This document shows, piece after piece, positions 16,113 to 21,034 of a stretch of DNA of 21,034 nucleotides (position 1 is its first letter; each line of letters opens with the position of its first letter). The stretch covers positions 1,781,725 through 1,802,758 of the forward strand of contig BFEA01000163.1 in the NCBI GenBank assembly GCA_003427395.1, given 5' to 3'. This DNA is from Chara braunii (Eukaryota; Streptophyta; Charophyceae; Charales; Characeae). Under the pieces are notes generated by a model. That model searched no databases. It saw nothing but the letters and a program-made list of their open reading frames with translations, and was not told the origin of the DNA. A program made the translations under genes and the position numbers.

Positions 16113-16372
16113 GTAGCTGCCTGGTGGTAGAACGGAGTGCCCCACCCACCCCCGCACACATACACATACAGTACGCTAGCATCTACTGTCGGTTGATTAT
16201 CAGATCAAGAGTTCGAATCCACCGACAGTACGCTACGGTAGCATCCGCGCACACATACCGTAGCTGCCTGGTGGTAGAACGGAATGCCCCACCCACCCCC
16301 GCACACATACACATACAGTACGCTAGCATCTACTGTCGGTTGGTTATCAGATCAAGAGTTCAAATCCACCGA
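16113..16372 (+). repeat. 147 bp tandem duplication of a tRNA-like sequence
   Basis: GTAGCTGCCTGGTGGTAGAA starts at 16113 and again at 16260. The two units are nearly identical through the shared TTCGAATCC/TTCAAATCC box. TGGTAGAACGG resembles an A box and AGTTCGAATCC is a good B box, but they are about 80 bp apart, wider than in most tRNAs. In unit 1, TACTGTCGGT and ACCGACAGTA enclose the B box as a perfect 10 bp stem. In unit 2 the right arm is lost. A tRNA-derived SINE or a tRNA pseudogene with an insertion is plausible. Confidence 0.65.
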
Positions 16373-16480
16373 GCCGCCTCAGGCGCGTGGCTAGGCATGG
16401 CTTTCCACCCGGTCAGTCAACCAGGGACATAGCACCTCTCCCGATCGCACACTTCCAGTGCCAGCATGGGCACGTGCAGA

Positions 16481-17121
<641 letters not shown>

Positions 17122-17586
17122 AGGATTAGATATCCATACTGGATAAGATATCCATATTGGGATTTAGATTCCGGATTAAAGATTTCACTATATTGGATGT
17201 ATCCATACTGGAAAAGATACTATCCACATTGGATAAGACATTATTCCATATTGGATACGATAAATCCAGTACTGATCAGATATTATCCATATTGGATAAG
17301 ATATATACATACTGAATAAGATATTACCCATACGGGCTAAGATATCCTCATAAGATATTATCCATATTGGATAAGATATCCTCGTAAGATATTATCCTCA
17401 TCGGATAAGATATTGTCCTCATTGGATAAAATATTATCCTCATTGGATAAGATATTATCCATATTGGATTGGATTGGATTGCATTGGATTGCATTGGATT
17501 GCATTGGATTGCATTGGATTGCATTGGATTGTATTGTATTGGATTGGATTGGATTGGATTAGATAAGATATCCATTTTGGATTGGA
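17122..17586 (+). repeat. GATATTATCCATATTGGATAA minisatellite grading into GGATT/GCATT repeats
   Basis: Irregular units of about 20 bp built from ATCC/GGAT half-palindromes run to 17465. They are replaced by a regular GGATTGCATT decamer and GGATT pentamer block (17463-17558), then return to the first type. Each unit contains a self-complementary TATCCATATTGGATA core. Tyr/Trp-rich and Asn/Pro-rich frames are by-products. Confidence 0.92.
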
Positions 17587-17730
17587 CAATCCGCTTGTTC
17601 TTTTTTCTTTTTTTATCCTTATCCCCATATTGGATAAGGATTGGATATCAGTTGGCTGTCAAAGAGCATTGTGGTTTACCCAGTTCATGTGGCTGAACCA
17701 TACACCGACGAACTTTTTGTCTGTTCGATA

Positions 17731-17732
<2 letters not shown>

Positions 17733-17820
<88 letters not shown>
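17733..17820 (+). repeat. (TG)44 microsatellite
   Basis: Perfect TG run of about 88 bp. Confidence 0.97.
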
Positions 17821-17821
<1 letters not shown>

Positions 17822-18077
17822 CCTTAGTCACCGTTAGTGGCCGTTGATCTGTCTTTTACCAGGCGCGAAATTCAAATGTGATGATGAGCAAATGCATAAA
17901 CGGCTACCACTACCGAAACAAAAAACAAAAAAAAAGACCGCGAAGTGAAAACAGATCGGGACGGCCAGCAAAGGTAGCAAAGCGAGAACAGAGGCAGCAG
18001 CAACGAGAATCAACAACGGCGGGGCTATATTTACATGCGTACACACACAGATCAGATTGAATTTCTGTAAAGTGTGC

Positions 18078-18270
18078 GTAACTGCAGTTAGCAATTGCTA
18101 TCACTTACCAAGAGGCGTACTCGTAACCACAGTTAGCAATGTCTATCACTTACACAGCGGTGAACGTAACTGCAGTCAGCCATTGCTATCGCTTACCGCG
18201 AGGTGTACTCGTCACTGCAGTTAGCGATTTCTGTCACTACAGAGAGGTGTACGTAACTACAGCTCGGAAA
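18078..18270 (+). repeat. Minisatellite, about 44 bp unit, 4 copies plus partial ends
   Basis: Units start at 18078, 18123, 18166 and 18211 (45, 43, 45, 42 bp) with a partial unit at 18253. Consensus: GTAACTGCAGTTAGCAATTG, then CTATCACTTACA, then GAGGTGTAC. The sequence just before 18078 looks like the end of another unit. Confidence 0.85.
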
Positions 18271-18410
18271 TATCACAGATCATGGTACTTCCTTTCTACT
18301 GTAATTACTGCTGCACCTGTAATCCACTCACTGTCGTCATTGATCGTTCCTTAACTGCAACTGCACTGTCTCCATACGTAAGTGAGACAAGAGAAATTGG
18401 TATAAGTTGA

Positions 18411-18646
18411 TAGTCAAAATAAAGAGCTACTCACAGCTTGAAAGTCAAAACACGGAGCTAATTAATAGTCAAAACACACAGCTGTAGTAAAGTTTTGTGT
18501 GTCGGAAAAAAGAAAGATGATGATGAAGAAGAAGAAGAAGAAGAAGAAGAAGAAGAAGAAGAAGAAGAAGAAGAAGAAGAAGACAGACAGAGCCAATTGA
18601 TAGAAAGTCTGTAATTTTGGCAGTTGGTAGTCAAAACACAGAGCTA
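18411..18646 (+). repeat. TAGTCAAAACACAGAGCTA short repeat, four copies split by (GAA)n
   Basis: Copies lie at 18411-18430, 18442-18460, 18466-18484 and 18628-18646. A (GAA)n expansion separates the fourth from the rest, so the expansion arose within a pre-existing array. Confidence 0.75.
18525..18583 (+). repeat. (GAA)n trinucleotide microsatellite
   Basis: About 20 perfect GAA units preceded by GAT units. GAA tracts of this length can form triplex DNA. Confidence 0.95.
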
Positions 18647-18689
18647 GATAGCACATAGCACATACCACATAGGAGATGATAATTGCACA

Positions 18690-18825
18690 TGCGCTACATA
18701 GTACAAATGCACCATAGTAGTACCCGTACTGTGTGAGCAGTACAATTTGTACATTACTGGTACTACGCATGGAGTACTGGTAGTACTATGTGCAGAGTAC
18801 CAGTACTATATGCACAGTACTACTG
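18690..18825. repeat. GTAC-rich palindromic region
   Basis: AGTAC and its relatives recur about a dozen times. AGTACTGG (18773-18780) and CCAGTACT (18800-18807) form an 8 bp stem. Likely a degenerate, hairpin-forming short tandem repeat. Confidence 0.6.
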
Positions 18826-18830
18826 TCTTT

Positions 18831-18933
18831 CCCGAACATAACGCACCCTGACAATGAATGTATATAAGCCATATTTCCGTCACGGACAGCCAAAATGGGG
18901 GAGGGTTTGTGTTCGGGGGAAGACGGTAGTACC
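18831..18933 (+). repeat. Dispersed repeat R105, copy 2
   Basis: Partner of 9292-9396; both end in GGGGGAAGA(A/C)GGTAGT. This copy follows directly on the GTAC-rich region. Confidence 0.65.
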
Positions 18934-19034
18934 ACATATGTAGCACTGATACTACACAGTGCTAAGTTTGATAACTTGATCTTCATTCGAATAGCATCAG
19001 ACGGACACAGGGACAGACAGGCAGACATACGCAC

Positions 19035-19125
<91 letters not shown>

Positions 19126-19126
19126 N

Positions 19127-19165
<39 letters not shown>
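19035..19165 (+). repeat. (GA)n microsatellite with an N at 19126
   Basis: About 130 bp of GA with one A change and a single N. The N probably marks a join inside the repeat, so the length is not trustworthy. Confidence 0.95.
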
Positions 19166-19167
<2 letters not shown>

Positions 19168-19436
19168 TGGAAGAAGGGGAGGAACACTCACCTTCGGCAG
19201 CGTTCTCCGAGGACGTCGAAGGCGGCGGCAGGTCGCAGTACCTGAAGAATGAACTCCACCGTGAATTGAAGCAGTGGAGACAACGTGGAGTGGAGCCCTG
19301 TTTTTTTGCGTGGAGGCCCGGAAAATCAAGGAGTTTGAATTCGAATTCTGAGGGCCTCCCCACTAGAGGGCATCCCAAGAAGATGCATCCAATGCAGAAG
19401 GGCAAAATGGACAGCCACCACGGGAAATGGGATAAC

Positions 19437-19590
19437 GGTAGGGGCATTCGGAAAAGTTGTGCCCCTCACTGACAAGGGCCTTTTCGAAAGTTCGGAGGCC
19501 CCAGGGGCAAATCAGGTAAGTCGGCCGTCGGAGGGGCGAATCGCAAATAAATGCAAACTTCAGGGGCATTTCGAAAATTTTCCCTTTGTT
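19437..19590 (+). repeat. Left arm of a large inverted repeat
   Basis: The core 19501-19582 (GGGGCAAATCAGGTAAGTCG, then GCCGTCGGAGGGGCGAATCG, then CAAATAAATGCAAACTTC) is the near-identical reverse complement of 20685-20766. Weaker matching continues outward through GGTAGGGGCATT (from 19438), matched by AATGCCCCTACC-type motifs near 20828 and 20872. The mosaic-end junction lies between the arms, so their real distance is unknown. Confidence 0.8.
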
Positions 19591-19707
19591 TTTTTGTGGC
19601 ACTCTTCATTGCTATTGGCTGCTGCCTCGCGTGGGAACACAAACTTTGCAGGTCGTAGATGCCAACGGCTGGCGCTTTGCCCTCCCTACCCTTTTTTTTT
19701 TTTTTTT

Positions 19708-19743
19708 TTTTCTCTTATACACATCTAGATGTGTATAAGAGAC

Positions 19744-19745
<2 letters not shown>
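19708..19745. other. Nextera mosaic-end junction (sequencing adapter contamination)
   Basis: TCTCTTATACACATCT (19711-19726) is followed at once by AGATGTGTATAAGAGACAG (19727-19745). These are the two inverted copies of the Tn5 mosaic end that form the Nextera mate-pair junction. The first three bases of the left copy are lost in the T run. The junction joins the two ends of a circularised fragment, so flanking sequences may be kilobases apart. Translated, it yields the peptide SYTHLDVYKRQ, a known database contaminant, inside a 349-codon frame at 19659-20708. Confidence 0.97.

Positions 19746-19781
<36 letters not shown>
19745..19781 (+). repeat. (GT)n microsatellite abutting the adapter junction
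   Basis: Perfect GT run starting at the last base of the mosaic end. Confidence 0.95.
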
Positions 19782-19782
<1 letters not shown>

Positions 19783-20510
19783 TGTGTCTGGGCGATCAGT
19801 TGCCGGCCAGCGCGAAGTCTTTCCTCTACGACTCCGCGGCAAAAACATGCAGTGAGTGCCACGTGGACCTCTCTCTCTCTCTCCGCATCAACGGCGGGCG
19901 TATGACGTGCGAAGCGCGGCGCAGCGTGCCGAAGAAGGGCGGAGGAGAAGGAGGAGGAGGCGAAGGAGGAGGAAGAAGAAGGGGCTATGTCGGAAGGAGG
20001 GGAGACTTTTCCCAAGCGTTAGGAAGGCGAGCCAGCCGGCCACTACCGGTAGGAGCCGATCGCTCAGCCCGCTCTTATTGGCTGCATGCTCACGACTCAC
20101 GATCCTCGGATCTGAACGGCTGGCAATGGGCCTCGCCGCACCACTCGCCAAACGCCAACATTGTGAATGAATCCGAACACAAAACTAGTCCACGATCCGT
20201 TATGAATGCTGGCGGTTGGCAAGTGCTGCGGAGAGGCCCACCTATCTCGCTTGCCGTTGCTTACACTTACATGTCCCAGGAGTTCGCGAGCTCCCTGGCT
20301 CCCGGGCGCCTGAAGCCTGCCGCATCGCGTACAGTCCGCGCGCACACACACACACATCTCGTCGGAACTCAGGCAGGCAGTTCCCTGGGCCAAAGGGTCC
20401 CGACGAGCACACGGCCCATGGCCCACGACCCACGGCCCACGAGGAGGGGCTCCAGTGAGGGGAGTCTGACACGGCCGTGTTTGTTTCTTTTCCCCTTCAC
20501 CTTTCACTAT
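19782..20510. other. GC-rich region, no confident gene
   Basis: Clearly more GC-rich than the rest, with GGAGGA/GAAGAAG purine repeats at 19935-19985. A plus frame runs through it (GDQLPASAKSFLYDSAAKT near the start), but it begins in adapter sequence and passes through an inverted repeat. I recognise no domain. Because of the junction at 19726, this DNA may come from a different locus than the left side. Confidence 0.4.
20127..20240. repeat. Imperfect inverted repeat (foldback)
   Basis: TGGGCCTCGCCGCACCACTC, then GCCAAACGCCAACATTG (20127-20163) pairs with the reverse complement of 20202-20240 (ATGCTGGCGGTTGGCAAGTG, then CTGCGGAGAGGCCCA). The loop is about 35 bases. Confidence 0.7.
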
Positions 20511-20684
20511 CTACCTACTGCTACTCCTAAGGCTTGGACCCCACCGGCCGGCGGCTGGAAACCCCACCGCCGAGGACCAATTGCTCTTGGAAAACCCTTC
20601 GGAAATCAGTTGAGCCAATCGTTGCCTGTTTCCGGTGGCACTCGTTTGTTTTGTTCTTTTTTCCATTTTTTTTTCTTGTTTTTC

Positions 20685-20850
20685 GGAAAAATTTTGAAAT
20701 GCCCCTGAAGTTTGCATTAATTTGCGATTTGCCCCTCCGACGGCCGACTTACCCTGATTTGCTCCTCCGACAACGATTCAAGTTTCCAAAAAAAACCTGG
20801 TGTCAATTGGGCCTGGAATATGTTCAATATGCCCCTACTGGTACCAGTGC
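20685..20850 (-). repeat. Right arm of the large inverted repeat
   Basis: The core 20685-20766 matches the reverse complement of 19501-19582 at roughly nine in ten bases by eye. Beyond it, two tandem motifs of the form TATGCCCCTACYGG...TACCAGTGCCAA(C/A)TTTCC occur at 20828-20910. Both arms translate to a similar peptide (FEMPLKFA), explained by DNA identity. Confidence 0.8.
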
Positions 20851-20982
20851 CAACTTTCCAGTATGCCCCTACCGGAGAGCCGACGGGTACCAGTGCCAAA
20901 TTTCCATGCTGCGTCAAGCCAACTCCTACCGTCTATAATGGTATGTTCACGGCTGTACATTACCCTCCTACCTCCACATCTT

Positions 20983-21034
20983 TCACACACACAGAGGGAG
21001 AGAGAGAGAGAGAGAGTGTGTGTGTGTGTGTGTG
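20983..21034 (+). repeat. (CA)n, (GA)n, (GT)n compound microsatellite at the right edge
   Basis: Three short dinucleotide runs end the window, mirroring the left edge and suggesting a contig end in low-complexity DNA. Confidence 0.95.

Noticed and set aside
17122-17586. Spaced repeats suggestive of a CRISPR array
   Set aside because: Units are contiguous and irregular without unique spacers, and the context is eukaryotic.
19659-20708. 349-codon open frame on the plus strand
   Set aside because: It contains homopolymer Phe, the mosaic-end peptide SYTHLDVYKRQ and a GT-derived Val/Cys run. It spans a probable chimeric join.

Overview
This is a 21 kb piece of nuclear-type eukaryotic DNA with no intact protein-coding gene that I can support. 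It is a mosaic of decayed retroelements, short non-autonomous elements, minisatellites and long microsatellites. A short telomere-type tract (CCCTAAA units near 2572) inside pyrimidine-rich DNA, tRNA-derived SINEs and a LINE with a zinc-binding tail of the zf-RVT kind suggest a green-lineage (plant or streptophyte) genome. That is inference, and I cannot name the species.

Layout. 1-55 is a (CA)n run and 56-2250 is mostly unrecognised DNA with a 250 bp pyrimidine tract. 2270-2442 is an exact 86 bp duplication split by a single N, beside a short coding-looking stretch, a telo-box and a possible splice acceptor at 2781. 3300-5430 holds palindrome-ended short elements, minus-strand SINE remnants and a degraded retroelement 3' end with a CX2C zinc knuckle. 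5430-8280 is C-rich and homopolymer-rich DNA with a dispersed 50 bp repeat family. 8290-9090 is a second retroelement 3' end, cut by a 173 bp poly(A)-tailed insertion with a 15 bp target-site duplication. 10321-12969 is the best-preserved coding relic: a 5'-truncated LINE reverse transcriptase (FADD box, thumb region, zinc-binding tail) broken by frameshifts, stops and a small TSD-flanked insertion. 13300-13700 is a tandem array of about 100 bp units. 14740-15280 holds nested hairpins and two palindromic 91-92 bp elements. 15449-15660 is an apparently complete tRNA-derived SINE with A box, B box, A/T-rich tail and target-site duplication. 16113-16372 is a 147 bp tandem duplication of a second tRNA-like sequence. 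16480-19165 is dominated by micro- and minisatellites. 19437-20900 carries two near-identical inverted arms, but a Nextera mosaic-end junction lies between them.

The parts do not form an operon or pathway. The coherent story is LINE-driven: a LINE lineage left at least three 3' fragments, and poly(A)-tailed or T-rich tracts flanked by direct repeats are scattered among them, as expected when LINE machinery mobilises short RNAs. Three assembly warnings matter: the N with duplicated flanks at 2356, the N inside (GA)n at 19126, and the adapter junction at 19708-19745. The last means that sequence left and right of about 19726 may not be neighbours in the genome.
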